A DNA stretch of 49,780 bases from Defluviitaleaceae bacterium (GCA_009781725.1 WQVF01000020.1:1-49780), one strand, 5' to 3'; shown: positions 35,082 through 44,853, counted from the stretch's first letter. Notes: generated by a model not told the origin, from the sequence alone. A program made the numbers and translations.

Positions 35082-36038
35082 ATGTGTAAGAGGTTGAGGC
35101 GGTTTTGTATCGCCTTGTTGGTGGCGGCATTTTGTGTTGGGGGGATTCCTGCTCGGTTTGAGGTTAAAGGTGCTTCGGCGAATGTACCTGAATACAGGGT
35201 GCCTGATTATGTGGAGATGCTCCACTGGAGGTATGTCAGGAATCTCATCACATTGCGGGAGCCTTTTAGGGTTACGGATATTAATACGGGGATTTATTTC
35301 TATGTACTAAGCATGTCCAACGGCAATCACGCGGATGTTGAAACAGTCACGGCCAGGGATACAGAATTATTGTTTCAGGCGGCTGGAGGGCGGTCGTGGA
35401 CCGGGCGCCCTGTGTGGGTTACCATCGGATATAGGACATTCTCTGCAGCTATTCACAGTATGCCACATGCCCAGAGTACAGTCCGCTACAACAACATGAA
35501 CGGGCATATTTGTCTACATTTTTATGGTAGTACAACTCATAATAGCAGGCGGGCCGTTTATCATAACGTGATTTTGGAGGCACAGCGAGCTTTTGATTCT
35601 GTTCGGTATTTACGTGAGCAGACGGTTCTCGCCACTCCTTCTGATGTTACGGTGTATGTCGATGGTGCTGCGGTGCATCTTATGGCATATAATATCGACG
35701 GGCATAACTTCTTTAGATTACGGGATTTGGCCTTTGTGTTAAACGGTAGCCAGTCTCAGTTTAACTTGTTTTGGCATGATGTCCACCAGGCGATTCTTAT
35801 AATAAGAGGCGTCCCATACCATGCGGTAGGTAACGAGATGATAATGATTAATACAGGGCCGATACGGGCGACACCTACCAGTGCTACTATTTTCCTTGAT
35901 ACAACTGAGATTAATCCCCGGGCATATACCATTGCCGGCACTAACTATTTTATGTTGGCGGAGCTGGCGGGGTTGTTGGGGTTTAGGGCTGAGTGGGATG
36001 GCGTTGCGAGGGCTATTAGGATTAGCACTGCTAGATAA
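35082..36038 (+). CDS. Secreted protein with GHAD-type domain and copper amine oxidase-like C-terminal domain
   Basis: 318 residues from the ATG behind TTGGAGG. Signal peptide to about residue 33. A middle domain contains 'NGNHADVETVTARDTELL', 'WTGRPVWVTIGYRTFSAAIH' and 'GHICLHFYGSTTHN'; this arrangement of conserved His, Asp and Cys recurs in clostridial surface proteins of unknown activity and looks enzymatic. The C-terminal 120 residues are a copper-amine-oxidase N-terminal-like module ('VYVDGAAVHLMAYNIDGHNF', 'YTIAGTNYFMLAELAGLLGF'), a common wall or matrix-binding domain, not an oxidase. It ends at a strong terminator. Confidence 0.78.
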   Translation: MCKRLRRFCIALLVAAFCVGGIPARFEVKGASANVPEYRVPDYVEMLHWRYVRNLITLREPFRVTDINTGIYFYVLSMSNGNHADVETVTARDTELLFQAAGGRSWTGRPVWVTIGYRTFSAAIHSMPHAQSTVRYNNMNGHICLHFYGSTTHNSRRAVYHNVILEAQRAFDSVRYLREQTVLATPSDVTVYVDGAAVHLMAYNIDGHNFFRLRDLAFVLNGSQSQFNLFWHDVHQAILIIRGVPYHAVGNEMIMINTGPIRATPTSATIFLDTTEINPRAYTIAGTNYFMLAELAGLLGFRAEWDGVARAIRISTAR

Positions 36039-36045
36039 ATAAAAC

Positions 36046-36077
36046 AAACCCGCTATCCATGGGATGGCGGGTTTTTT
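36046..36077 (+). terminator. Terminator after the secreted protein gene
   Basis: AAACCCGCTATCC pairs with GGATGGCGGGTTT around a short ATG loop and is followed by a T-run. Confidence 0.9.
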
Positions 36078-36078
36078 A

Positions 36079-36163
36079 TATGCTAGGAAATTGCTTCGTA
36101 ATTTCTGCTGGCACGGCCAGAAACAAAAGCGCGCTTTGCGCGTTTTGTTCTATGCTAGGAAAC
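36079..36163. repeat. Cluster of small palindromes flanked by a 12-bp direct repeat
   Basis: Three hairpins in a row: GAAATT...AATTTC, CTGGC-ACG-GCCAG, and AACAAAAGCGCGC-TTT-GCGCGTTTTGTT. The direct repeat TATGCTAGGAAA occurs at both ends. It abuts the 104-bp element. No coding. Confidence 0.55.
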
Positions 36164-36267
36164 TATAGCGAATTAAATGAGAAACAGTCCAGACCGAGCC
36201 GAAAATCGTGAACGATTCTACACGTTTTCGGCGACAGGCTGGACTGATTTCGAATTAATTCGCTATA
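36164..36267. repeat. 104-bp MITE-like palindrome, copy 1
   Basis: Perfect 13-bp terminal inverted repeats TATAGCGAATTAA / TTAATTCGCTATA and a palindromic body. The same 104-bp element is at 48825-48928. TA at both ends suits a TA-targeting mobiliser of the IS630/mariner kind (inference). Confidence 0.85.
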
Positions 36268-36334
36268 CATATAAAGTGGCCACGCTGGCCTGACGCAAGC
36301 TTCAAGGCGGCGTAGCTTCTTTTTATTAAATCCA

Positions 36335-37375
36335 CTATTCTTGATTTTCAGTAAGGGAAAATTCCTGTTCTCGGCTTAATGACACGAAATCTACGATTCC
36401 TTCCTCAGCAAGATGACATGCAACTTGCTGGCCCTCACTTACCTCATGTAATGGCGGTAAGTCATACATGCATCGTTCAATAGCAAAGGGGCATCTTGTA
36501 TGAAAGGGGCAACCCTTTGGCGGATTAATAGGGGAGGGGACGTCGCCATGAAGGATTATTCGTTCCTTTTTCTCCAGCATATTGGTGCTGGGTATGGATG
36601 AAAGGAGCGCGTAAGTATAGGGATGTCCAGGATGATTAAACAGTGCTTTTTTATCCGCTATTTCCATGATTTTTCCCAGATACATTACGATTATCCTGTC
36701 GGATATATGCCGCACAACTCCTAAGTCATGGGAGATAAATACATAGGTCAGCTGATATTCTTTTTGCAGCTTCTTGAGAAGGTTTAAAACCTGAGCTTGG
36801 ATGGATACGTCAAGGGCGGATACGGCCTCGTCGCAGATTATCAGTTTTGGTCTCACGCTTAATGCTCGGGCGATTCCAATTCTTTGTCGCTGTCCGCCGC
36901 TGAACTGATGAGGATAGTGATTCATTTGATGTTCACCAAGGCCTACGGTTTCTAAGATTTTAATAATATCCCTACGGCGGTCGGCTTTAGAGCCTACATT
37001 TTGGATATCCATTGCTTCCTTTATGGTTTGGTATACAGTGCGGCGTGGATTAAGAGACGCATATGGATCCTGGAAAATAATCTGAATATCTCCGCGCTTT
37101 TTTCGCATTGCACGTTCTTGTAATTTTGCTAAATCCACGCCATCGAAGATTATGTTGCCGTTGTTGGGCTTCTCTAATCGAAGAATTGACCGCCCGGCGG
37201 TGGATTTGCCGCAACCAGATTCTCCTACTATGCTCACAGTTTCTCCTTGATGCACCTCAAAGGAAATATCGTCTACGGCTTTTACATGATTAATCGTCCG
37301 ACCTAGGATGCCACCCCTTATGGGGAAGTATTGTTTAAGGTTTTTGACCTCGAGCAATGTTTTGCCGCCTACCAT
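36335..37375 (-). CDS. oppF: Oligopeptide/dipeptide ABC transporter ATPase (OppF/DppF)
   Basis: 346 residues. Walker A '[12 protein letters not shown]', signature '[15 protein letters not shown]', Walker B '[11 protein letters not shown]', and a C-terminal oligo_HPY region with '[18 protein letters not shown]'. Energises peptide uptake with OppD. Start at ATG 37375, overlapping the oppD stop by 7 nt, which implies coupling. In Walker B the usual D-E-P is D-E-A, a known variant. Last gene of the minus-strand opp unit. Confidence 0.92.
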   Translation of the reverse strand: MVGGKTLLEVKNLKQYFPIRGGILGRTINHVKAVDDISFEVHQGETVSIVGESGCGKSTAGRSILRLEKPNNGNIIFDGVDLAKLQERAMRKKRGDIQIIFQDPYASLNPRRTVYQTIKEAMDIQNVGSKADRRRDIIKILETVGLGEHQMNHYPHQFSGGQRQRIGIARALSVRPKLIICDEAVSALDVSIQAQVLNLLKKLQKEYQLTYVFISHDLGVVRHISDRIIVMYLGKIMEIADKKALFNHPGHPYTYALLSSIPSTNMLEKKERIILHGDVPSPINPPKGCPFHTRCPFAIERCMYDLPPLHEVSEGQQVACHLAEEGIVDFVSLSREQEFSLTENQE

Positions 37376-38442
37376 AACTCTTCCCCCTTCCACATATCTG
37401 AAATCTGGATGTAGGAGGCGACTGTGCCGCCCTCCGTTGGCGATTCTGTGCTTGTGGTTTGATATATATGACAGCGTACCTTTTGCTCTGGCTCCCCATC
37501 AAGTTCTGGCATGGTTTCGTGGCAAATCTCCTTAGCATATGGGCAACGGGGAGCGAAAGCGCAGCCTGGCGGTAGCTCATAAGGACTGGGGACTGTGCCT
37601 TCGATTGTTTTTAGGTTTTCATCGGAGTCTTCTTCGTGGGAAGGGATGGATTCTAGTAAGCCTTTGGAATAAGGATGCTTCGGGTCAGTAAACAGATTAA
37701 AGGCACGGGTATACTCCACAATTTTACCGCAGTACATAACCGCTACAAAGTCACATGTCTCCGCAATAACACCCAGGTCGTGGGTAATCATGATAATGGA
37801 GGTCCCCATCTCCCGTTGTAGTCTCTTTACCAAGGTGAGAATCTGGGCTTGTATTGTCACATCCAAGGCAGTAGTCGGCTCGTCGCATATAAGCACATCC
37901 GGGCCACAGGCTAGGGCTATTGCAATCATTACCCTTTGGCGCATCCCACCAGATAATTCAAAGGGGTATTGTCGTGCCCGCTTTCTTGGCTCCGGCATAC
38001 CTACTAGCTCTAACATTTCCACGGCAGCATTCCAGGCTTGGCGCCTGTTTTTCCCTTGATGGAAAATTATTGGCTCCGCGATTTGGGACCCAATAGTCAT
38101 GGTAGGATTAAGGGATGTCATAGGCTCTTGGAAAATCATTGCAATCCGATTCCCACGAATTTTTCGCATCTGGGCTCTTGAGAGGGTCAGCAAGTCCTGT
38201 CCCATAAAACGAATTTGGCCCTTGCGGATATGAGCGGTTGTCCCCTCCAACAATTGCAAAATAGAAAGAGATGCTACAGATTTGCCTGAGCCGCTTTCCC
38301 CTACTATGCCAAGAGTGCCTCCCTTATCTATAGCGAAGGTTATACCATTGACGGCGTCGACTCTGCCCCTGTCTGTTGCGAATGAGGTGTGCAGGTCTTC
38401 GACTTCCAATACATGATTGCCTTTCATTTTCAAGTCAGCCAT
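37369..38442 (-). CDS. oppD: Oligopeptide/dipeptide ABC transporter ATPase (OppD/DppD)
   Basis: 357 residues with Walker A 'GESGSGKSVASL', signature 'LSGGMRQRVMIAIAL', Walker B 'VLICDEPTTALDVT', and the C-terminal oligo_HPY segment including 'PPGCAFAPRCPYAKEIC', whose cysteines could bind an iron-sulfur cluster as proposed for related proteins. Partner of OppF. SD TAGGAGG. Confidence 0.93.
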   Translation of the reverse strand: MADLKMKGNHVLEVEDLHTSFATDRGRVDAVNGITFAIDKGGTLGIVGESGSGKSVASLSILQLLEGTTAHIRKGQIRFMGQDLLTLSRAQMRKIRGNRIAMIFQEPMTSLNPTMTIGSQIAEPIIFHQGKNRRQAWNAAVEMLELVGMPEPRKRARQYPFELSGGMRQRVMIAIALACGPDVLICDEPTTALDVTIQAQILTLVKRLQREMGTSIIMITHDLGVIAETCDFVAVMYCGKIVEYTRAFNLFTDPKHPYSKGLLESIPSHEEDSDENLKTIEGTVPSPYELPPGCAFAPRCPYAKEICHETMPELDGEPEQKVRCHIYQTTSTESPTEGGTVASYIQISDMWKGEELW

Positions 38443-38452
38443 TTTGTACCTC

Positions 38453-39376
38453 CTAGTTTAAGTCAATACGCTTGTTGACAAACCGATAGGTAATGTCAAC
38501 ACACATATTGACCAGTACAAATAATAGCGAGCATACCAGTATTGCCCCCTGCGCCGTTGGGAAGTCCCGATTCATTAAAGACTGTATCATTAGGCGACCA
38601 AGGCCGTTGATGGCAAAAATCGTCTCGGATATTACCGCACCGCTGAGAAGAAAACCAAATTGCAGGCCTACAACGGTAATAACCGGTATCATCGCATTAC
38701 GTAGTGCATGGCGAAAAATTACTATCCGCTCACTGGCACCTTTGGCGTATGCGGTTCTTATATAGTCTTGGTTAAAAACCTCTAGCATACTTGCCCTTGT
38801 CATACGGGCAATTACAGCAGAGCCGCCAATCCCAAGCATCAACGCCGGCATGACCATCTGGGCGGGGGTACCCCAGCCCGTAATGGGCAGCCACCCCATC
38901 TGCAAAGAGAAAAAATTAATCAAAATTACTCCAAGCCAGAAGTTGGGTACGCTTAGGCCTAACAAAGCGATAAGCATCAGCAAAATATCCAGGAAAGACC
39001 GACGCCATACCACGGACACAATACCAATTATAAGCCCAAAGAACATTGAAAAAGCAGTGGCCACAAGCGCAAGCTGCACCGTTGTTGCAAAACGCACATC
39101 AAAAATTTCATTACGAACAGGCATGTCTGTCCTGATAGAAGTACCAAGGTCGCCTCGTATCGCATTGGTGATATAACGCCAGTACTGGGTCAGTATTGGG
39201 TCATTAAGCCCCAAGTTTACACGCATTTGCTCAATTTGGGCAGGTTGGGCAGCTTCGCCTGCCATAATAATTGCCGGATCCCCTGGTAGTAGGTGCATCA
39301 TCATAAATACTGCAAAGCTAACCCCAAGCACAACAGGGATGGCTTGTAACAATCGTCTGACTATAAATGTCCCCAT
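38453..39376 (-). CDS. oppB: Peptide ABC transporter permease (OppB/DppB)
   Basis: 307 residues with six membrane helices; the N-terminal 'FIVRRLLQAIPVVLGVSFAV' and 'MMHLLPGDPA' are diagnostic of the DppB/OppB class, and the EAA loop is 'TAYAKGASERIVIFRHALRN'. SD is within AGGTGATGG. It lies 10 nt upstream of oppD. Confidence 0.93.
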   Translation of the reverse strand: MGTFIVRRLLQAIPVVLGVSFAVFMMMHLLPGDPAIIMAGEAAQPAQIEQMRVNLGLNDPILTQYWRYITNAIRGDLGTSIRTDMPVRNEIFDVRFATTVQLALVATAFSMFFGLIIGIVSVVWRRSFLDILLMLIALLGLSVPNFWLGVILINFFSLQMGWLPITGWGTPAQMVMPALMLGIGGSAVIARMTRASMLEVFNQDYIRTAYAKGASERIVIFRHALRNAMIPVITVVGLQFGFLLSGAVISETIFAINGLGRLMIQSLMNRDFPTAQGAILVCSLLFVLVNMCVDITYRFVNKRIDLN

Positions 39377-39380
39377 ACCA

Positions 39381-40205
39381 TCACCTCGATTTCTTGGGCT
39401 GTAAAAAGTCCGTCAGCCCGTCACCAAACATATTGATGCCTACAACAAGCAAGAAAATCATCAGTCCCGGGAAGTAAATCATATGTGGCGCCTGATATAG
39501 AAAAGCACGCCCTCTATCCACCATTGCGCCCCATTCGGCAGTGGGAGGAGGCGTGCCTACCCCCAAGAATGACAGTGCTGCCGCAGTAACTATTGCACCA
39601 CCAACGTTGAGTGTGGCTTGCACAATGATGGGTGACAATATATTTGGGAAGATGTGTAGAAATATTATCCGGAAGTCATTAGCACCCACAGCTCTTATGG
39701 CGTCTATGTATTCCAGTTTTTTAACATTAAGAGTGGCACCTCTTACAATCCTTGCAAAGCCCGGCACTGCAAAGATGGCCACCGCAAGGATTACGTTTCG
39801 CGTAGAAGAACCCAGCACCGTAACGATAGCAAGTGCAAGTAGCAATCCGGGAAAAGCAAGTAAAACATCAATCATTCTCATGATAATTGAATCCAATTTC
39901 CCGCCGAAGTACCCGGCAAGCATCCCGAATATTACTCCTGTGGCTGCCCCGATTGCGGTTGCAAGTACCCCCACAGTCAAACTTACCCTGGCACCAAAGA
40001 TTATCCGGCTCAAGTTATCCCGGCCAAGGTCGTCTGTTCCCAGCCAGTGCTCACTTGACGGGGCTTGTAATCGTCTTGGGATTACAACCTCCAAAGGATC
40101 ATATGGGGCAATAAGTGGTGCAAAAATTGCCACCAAAACAAAAAAAAGCACAATCCCCGCACCGATATACATCTGGACATTCTTAGCGGTTTTGTGACTC
40201 TTCAT
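39381..40205 (-). CDS. oppC: Peptide ABC transporter permease (OppC/DppC)
   Basis: 274 residues; 'APLIAPYDPLEVVIPRRLQA' then 'HWLGTDDLGRDNLSRIIFGA' are the DppC/OppC hallmark, with EAA loop 'DAIRAVGANDFRIIFLHIFP'. The start is the ATG 10 nt after AGGAGG; a frame open to 40280 has no SD. First gene of the minus-strand unit, divergent from the binding protein gene. Confidence 0.93.
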   Translation of the reverse strand: MKSHKTAKNVQMYIGAGIVLFFVLVAIFAPLIAPYDPLEVVIPRRLQAPSSEHWLGTDDLGRDNLSRIIFGARVSLTVGVLATAIGAATGVIFGMLAGYFGGKLDSIIMRMIDVLLAFPGLLLALAIVTVLGSSTRNVILAVAIFAVPGFARIVRGATLNVKKLEYIDAIRAVGANDFRIIFLHIFPNILSPIIVQATLNVGGAIVTAAALSFLGVGTPPPTAEWGAMVDRGRAFLYQAPHMIYFPGLMIFLLVVGINMFGDGLTDFLQPKKSR

Positions 40206-40653
40206 AAAGATGCGCCTCCTAACAAGTTTCAAAATGCTTTTATGGGGCAAAAATTGATATTCCTTAGATGTTATACCCAAAACGAAAATATTGCAAGACT
40301 TATTTTATATTTCTGCATTAGGCAATGCGCTAAAATTTTGGAGGCAACTCTAGGAAAAGAAAAGGAAATATTCATTAGCGATACGTAATTTTGGGAAATT
40401 ATGCAGCAGACACATAGAGACTTGTGCATAAGGTTTGCACAACGACATGAAAGCCAGACAATTTATGTGGATAATGACATGAGTGCGAAAAAATATTTTT
40501 GTGCAATATTACGCCTTGCAATTGACAGCAATATGTGAATGGGTGTAAAGTCCCGGATTAATACTAATTTGCATGTGTTATCGCTTTCGGCGAAATTATC
40601 TATGCATAACTTACAACCCAAGCCGTAGCGGTAAAAAACAAGGAGGAATGAGC
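40206..40653. promoter_or_regulatory. Divergent control region of the opp genes
   Basis: 448 nt between oppC (minus) and oppA (plus). On the plus strand, TTGACA (40522-40527), 16 nt, TGTAAA (40544-40549) is a likely oppA promoter. AT-rich sequence at 40260-40400 should hold the oppC promoter, but no clear -35/-10 pair was picked. No gene in this gap. Confidence 0.55.
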
Positions 40654-42453
40654 ATGTTTAACAGATTTAGGTATGCAGCTCTTCTTATGATTGCGTTACT
40701 TGCTTTTGGGTTATTTGCCCTTACAGCATGTAATCGAGAAGATGAGCCTGCGGCTAGTACGGATGGCGAAGAAACCGTTGCCACTCCAACTCCAGAACCG
40801 ACAGATGACTCCAATGGTGACGACGAAGAAAACGGAGAAGATTCTGCACCCGCACGTACCGGCGGCACAGTTACCAGCGTAATCCTGTCTGAGTCTCCCT
40901 TTATGGATCCAATCAGGCAGAATGACGCGGCGACAGCCGACATTACAGTACAAATGATGGAGGGCCTAGTACGCTTTACTCCATATCCTTACAACGAAAT
41001 CGAAGCATCTCTCGCCACAGAATGGCGCCAGCTTAACCCTACAACATGGGAATTTGATTTGCGCCAAGGCGTATATTTCCATGATGGATCTTACTTTACG
41101 GCAGACGCATTTGTATGGTCTATTGAGAGACTCCTTGACCCAAGAGAAGCCGCACCTGGCGCATTCATCTTGGAAATGATTGAATCTGTTGTTGCCGTTG
41201 ATAGCTACACAGTACATCTTGTTCTAGAGTTCCCATTTGTGCCTATCCTTGGCCATCTTACTCACCAAGTTGCATTCGTGATGAGCCCTGCTGCGTTGGC
41301 AGAAGAAGTTAATGCGCGTATTGCCAACTTTGAGCCCTTCAATGTCTATGACGAAGATGATGAGTTAGTGGAAACTGTTGAAGAATATGTGCTTTCGCCA
41401 TGGCAGGAAGGTGCAATAGCCTATGCTGAAGCTCGAGGCTTAAGTTTCCCAAATCCGAGAATGGTAACTGCCAACCCAGTCGGTACCGGTCCTTTCGTAT
41501 TTGTAACCAGGGTAAGCGGTGATTATACCCGTATGGCCGCAAACCAAAACCATTGGCGTAGTGTACCGGTTATTGACTATCTTATTTTCCGTGTAATCCC
41601 TGATGCTGTTACACGCTTTGCAATGATGCAAGCAGGAGAGGGCCACGTGTTCCCGGCTCAGCCTGGTGACGTTATGCAAATGCCTATGCACCCTCAGTTG
41701 ACCTTGATACCTGTTGCAGGTACAGGTATTGACTATATCGGCTTTAACATGACTGACGGCCCACTCGCAGACCAAAGAGTGCGCCATGCTCTGACAATGG
41801 GCCTTAATGCAGAAAGCGTAATCATGGGAGCATACGAAGGTATCGGGATTCCTGCCGTTGGTCCTATAGGCCCCAATGTGCTCTACAGCCCACATGAATA
41901 TATAGAAAGAATGCCTTTTGACCCTGATGCTGCTCGCGCGCTCCTAGAAGAAGCTGGTTTTGGTGATGGGCTATCTCTTAGATTTTGGGTAAACGAAGGT
42001 AACGCCGGTCGTCTGGCCACTGCCGAAATTGCACAAGCATATTGGTCACAAATCGGCGTAGATATTACAATCGAAATCCTGGAATGGGGTACCTATCTTG
42101 ACCATACCGCAGAAGGGTTGCACGACTTGTTTATGTTAGGATGGACTACCGTTACCGGTGACCCGGACTACGGCACCTTCTCATTGTTTACTACAGAGAA
42201 CTGGGGCAACCCTGGCAATCGTACCTTCTACTCCAACCCTCGCGTAGACGAGTTGCTGATGGAAGGCCGTATGTCCACAGACTCTGCTCACCGCCGTGGG
42301 ATTTACCGGGAGCTAACAGAGATACTAGCATATGATGCTCCATGGATATTTATCCGTCACCCAATACACAACTGGGGCACTTATGGTATTACTGGTTTTG
42401 CAGCAAACTTTAACCATAATCCATATTTCTACCGAGTCGCACTTGTTGACTAA
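40654..42453 (+). CDS. oppA: Peptide-binding lipoprotein of the ABC transporter (OppA/DppA)
   Basis: 599 residues, SBP family 5. Lipobox 'LFALTAC' with Cys26, then an Asp/Glu/Thr-rich linker of about 60 residues tethering it to the membrane. The conserved core includes 'SLATEWRQLNPTTWEFDLRQ', 'GVYFHDGSYFTADAFVWSIE' and 'YIGFNMTDGPLADQRVRHAL'. Captures peptides for the divergent opp genes. Start set at the second ATG of an ATGAGCATG cluster, 7 nt after AAGGAGG. Ends before a strong terminator. Confidence 0.95.
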   Translation: MFNRFRYAALLMIALLAFGLFALTACNREDEPAASTDGEETVATPTPEPTDDSNGDDEENGEDSAPARTGGTVTSVILSESPFMDPIRQNDAATADITVQMMEGLVRFTPYPYNEIEASLATEWRQLNPTTWEFDLRQGVYFHDGSYFTADAFVWSIERLLDPREAAPGAFILEMIESVVAVDSYTVHLVLEFPFVPILGHLTHQVAFVMSPAALAEEVNARIANFEPFNVYDEDDELVETVEEYVLSPWQEGAIAYAEARGLSFPNPRMVTANPVGTGPFVFVTRVSGDYTRMAANQNHWRSVPVIDYLIFRVIPDAVTRFAMMQAGEGHVFPAQPGDVMQMPMHPQLTLIPVAGTGIDYIGFNMTDGPLADQRVRHALTMGLNAESVIMGAYEGIGIPAVGPIGPNVLYSPHEYIERMPFDPDAARALLEEAGFGDGLSLRFWVNEGNAGRLATAEIAQAYWSQIGVDITIEILEWGTYLDHTAEGLHDLFMLGWTTVTGDPDYGTFSLFTTENWGNPGNRTFYSNPRVDELLMEGRMSTDSAHRRGIYRELTEILAYDAPWIFIRHPIHNWGTYGITGFAANFNHNPYFYRVALVD

Positions 42454-42496
42454 TATTTATATGTATAGTGAATGACTATATTCTACTATAAACGTA

Positions 42497-42524
42497 AGGG
42501 ACTGCCTCGTGCAGTCCCTTTTTG
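42497..42524 (+). terminator. Terminator after oppA
   Basis: AGGGACTGC-CTCGT-GCAGTCCCT followed by a T-run; perfect 9-bp stem. Confidence 0.93.
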
Positions 42525-42546
42525 TTGCTCTGGCATATGATGTCAC

Positions 42547-43239
42547 ATGGATACCAATGCATTATTCACTCATCCTCCAACTGAATATAATCACAACTTG
42601 GCATTGTTTGCGGCTTGGCTTAGTGAGTATGCGTATTCACAGCAGGTTGCGTGGTTCTTTCCACATGGGGAGGAATTTAACTATGGCTTTTCACCCCACA
42701 GAAACTCCGTGGCCCATACCATCGCCCATACGGAAAACCTAATCATAGTCGTGATTAGGGGAACACCAGAAGGTCCTGAGGAATGGATTAGTAATTTCAA
42801 TGTAGGCTTTGGTGAAGTTCACACAGGGTTTTTATATGCCACAAACAATGTTTATCATACTCTTATGAATTATATAGCCAAACATAATGTCATGAGTAAT
42901 ATCATGCTGATAACTGGCCACAGCCGTGGCGGTGCCGTGGCCAACTTGCTAGGGGCGCGCCTCAATAGAATGCAAGAAAATCCATATGTATATACCTTTG
43001 GTGCTCCCAGGGTATCCAGGACTGAGGCTACCCGTGCTCATATTCATAGTAATATATTCAATATTATTAATTCCTTTGACCCGGTGATACATTTGCCTCC
43101 GTCAGTGCGCATTAACCCATGGCGGCGATATGGCCGGGATTTTGATATTAGATGGTTGAATCGTAATCCATTTCATTCCCATGAACTTGCGGAGACTTAT
43201 ATTGCGTGGCTTGATAATAATAACCCCCGTTGGCATTAA
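42547..43239 (+). CDS. Class 3 lipase-like alpha/beta hydrolase
   Basis: 230 residues. The nucleophile elbow 'ITGHSRGGAVANLLGARL' (Ser126) and the following 'YTFGAPRV' are the Lipase_3 signature; Asp in 'NSFDPVIHLPP' and His in 'NPFHSHELAETY' could complete the triad. There is no signal peptide. The only usable ATG lies 22 nt after the oppA terminator and has no visible ribosome binding site, so translation may be weak, leaderless, or the gene may have lost its 5' end. Substrate unknown. Confidence 0.82.
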   Translation: MDTNALFTHPPTEYNHNLALFAAWLSEYAYSQQVAWFFPHGEEFNYGFSPHRNSVAHTIAHTENLIIVVIRGTPEGPEEWISNFNVGFGEVHTGFLYATNNVYHTLMNYIAKHNVMSNIMLITGHSRGGAVANLLGARLNRMQENPYVYTFGAPRVSRTEATRAHIHSNIFNIINSFDPVIHLPPSVRINPWRRYGRDFDIRWLNRNPFHSHELAETYIAWLDNNNPRWH

Positions 43240-43251
43240 CCCAACGGGGGT
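43223..43251. terminator. Hairpin between convergent lipase and ald genes
   Basis: ACCCCCGTTGG (43223-43233) pairs perfectly with CCAACGGGGGT (43241-43251). It overlaps the end of the lipase gene and has no good T-run on either strand, so it may act only as a weak or Rho-assisted stop. Confidence 0.6.
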
Positions 43252-43272
43252 AAATCCAAAATGACAAAATTA

Positions 43273-44385
43273 TTATACAAGGGCATCCATAGGTGTATAT
43301 TCCATTTCAAAGGCTTCTGCTACTTCCTTACAAGTAAGTTTACCATGATAACAATTGACCCCAAGTTTAAGTCCCGTATCCTTGGCAATAGCTGCCTCAA
43401 GGCCCATGTTGGCAATCATTATCCCATAATCCAATGTAGCGTTAGTAAGCGCCGTAGTTGAAGTCTGGCTTACAGCTCCCGGCATATTGGCCACACAGTA
43501 ATGCACGATATCGTCTACCACAAAAGTCGGTGCGTCGTGATAGGTTGGGGTTGTGGTCTCGCAGCAGCCACCTTGGTCTACCGCCACATCTACAATTACC
43601 GCACCGGGTTTCATTAATTTTAAATGATGGCGGCGGATTAGTTTTGGGGCTTTGGCACCGGGGACTAGTACCGCGCTTACCACTAAGTCAGCGGTGGGTA
43701 ATACTTCTTCTATTGCTGCTTGGGTTGAGTACATAGTCTGAATGCGGCTGCCGAATACATCGTCAAGATAGGTCAATCGGTCTATGCTTTTATCCAGTAC
43801 AGTTACATTGGCTCCTAAGCCGATGGCCATTTTCATGGCGGCGGTGCCTACTACTCCCCCACCGATTATCACGCACTCGCCTTTTTTTACTCCCACGGCA
43901 CCGCCTAGCAGTACGCCTCGGCCTCCCATGGCTTTTTCAAGGCATCGGGCTCCGGCTTGGATGCTTAGCTTGCCTGCGATTTCGCTCATTGGACGCAGTA
44001 AGGGCAATCCACCGACGGTGTCTTCTATGGTTTCGTAGGCTACACCTTTACATTTGCTTGCAAGCATTGCATCGGTAAGTTCACGGGAGGCGGCAAGGTG
44101 CAGATAGGTGTAGACGATTTGGCCTTCTCTTATATGGGGATATTCATCAGGGAGAGGTTCTTTTACTTTTATAATCATATCGCATTTATCCCAGACTTCC
44201 TTAGCTGTGCCTAAAATTGTCGCTCCGGCTGCTGCATATTCTTCCGAAGAAAAAGAAGCTCCAGCCCCGGCTCCATTTTGCACATATACTTCGTGGCCGT
44301 GGTTTATATAATCCTTAACATTGCTGGGGGTAAGACCCACCCGGTATTCGTATCGTTTGATTTCTTTCACTGTGCCGATTTTCAT
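43273..44385 (-). CDS. ald: Alanine dehydrogenase
   Basis: 370 residues, full length. N-terminal 'MKIGTVKEIKRYEYRVGLTP', the substrate-site Lys in 'IIKVKEPLPDEYPHIREGQI', the NAD-binding 'VIIGGGVVGTAAMKMAIGLG', and 'VDVAVDQGGCCETTTPTYHD' carrying the catalytic Asp. Interconverts L-alanine and pyruvate plus ammonia with NAD. It suits peptide/amino-acid use together with the opp transporter. Start is the second ATG (44385), spaced 9 nt from GAAGGG; the first ATG abuts the SD. Confidence 0.96.
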   Translation of the reverse strand: MKIGTVKEIKRYEYRVGLTPSNVKDYINHGHEVYVQNGAGAGASFSSEEYAAAGATILGTAKEVWDKCDMIIKVKEPLPDEYPHIREGQIVYTYLHLAASRELTDAMLASKCKGVAYETIEDTVGGLPLLRPMSEIAGKLSIQAGARCLEKAMGGRGVLLGGAVGVKKGECVIIGGGVVGTAAMKMAIGLGANVTVLDKSIDRLTYLDDVFGSRIQTMYSTQAAIEEVLPTADLVVSAVLVPGAKAPKLIRRHHLKLMKPGAVIVDVAVDQGGCCETTTPTYHDAPTFVVDDIVHYCVANMPGAVSQTSTTALTNATLDYGIMIANMGLEAAIAKDTGLKLGVNCYHGKLTCKEVAEAFEMEYTPMDALV

Positions 44386-44611
44386 AAGAATCATCCCTTC
44401 GGGGTTATTTTTATGTGATTATACTGCATTCCTGGGCTGGTTCATATACTTATAGCAAACGATATTGAGAAACGTGATTGAAGGAGGGCTACCAAAAACG
44501 CGAACTTGGCGTTTTTGGCCGATTTTGCCCGTGCAGTGGCGGTTCACGATTTCGAAAGTCGTTCGCCATAGTATGGAGTGCAGAATGCGAAGCCGAGAAA
44601 AGGAGGTTGCC

Positions 44612-44821
44612 ATGCAGGAATTTCTATTATTAATCGCAATTCTACTATTTATCGCCTTTGTGCAAAAAGGTGCCGAGATTCTTCTTGAAAAAAATAATCT
44701 TGAAAAACATAAGCCCATGCTTTCTATCGGCTGTATTATTACCAGTTACCTGGTACTTGGCCGGTATGTATATGTACATATACTTGAGGATTTGATTGCG
44801 TTTATTGGGTTTTCCTTTTAA
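44612..44821 (+). CDS. Small membrane protein of unknown function
   Basis: 69 residues behind AAAAGGAGG. An N-terminal helix 'EFLLLIAILLFIAFVQKGAE' and a second hydrophobic stretch 'MLSIGCIITSYLVLG' are joined by a Lys/Asn-rich turn. 32 nt upstream of argS, so possibly co-transcribed. No family recognised. Confidence 0.6.
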   Translation: MQEFLLLIAILLFIAFVQKGAEILLEKNNLEKHKPMLSIGCIITSYLVLGRYVYVHILEDLIAFIGFSF

Positions 44822-44853
44822 AATGGAGGGACTACGCTCTTCAAGGAGGAAAT

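Noticed and set aside
44395..44611. T-box leader for argS or its upstream gene
   Set aside because: No AGGGUGGNACCGCG-type antiterminator sequence and no terminator hairpin before argS.
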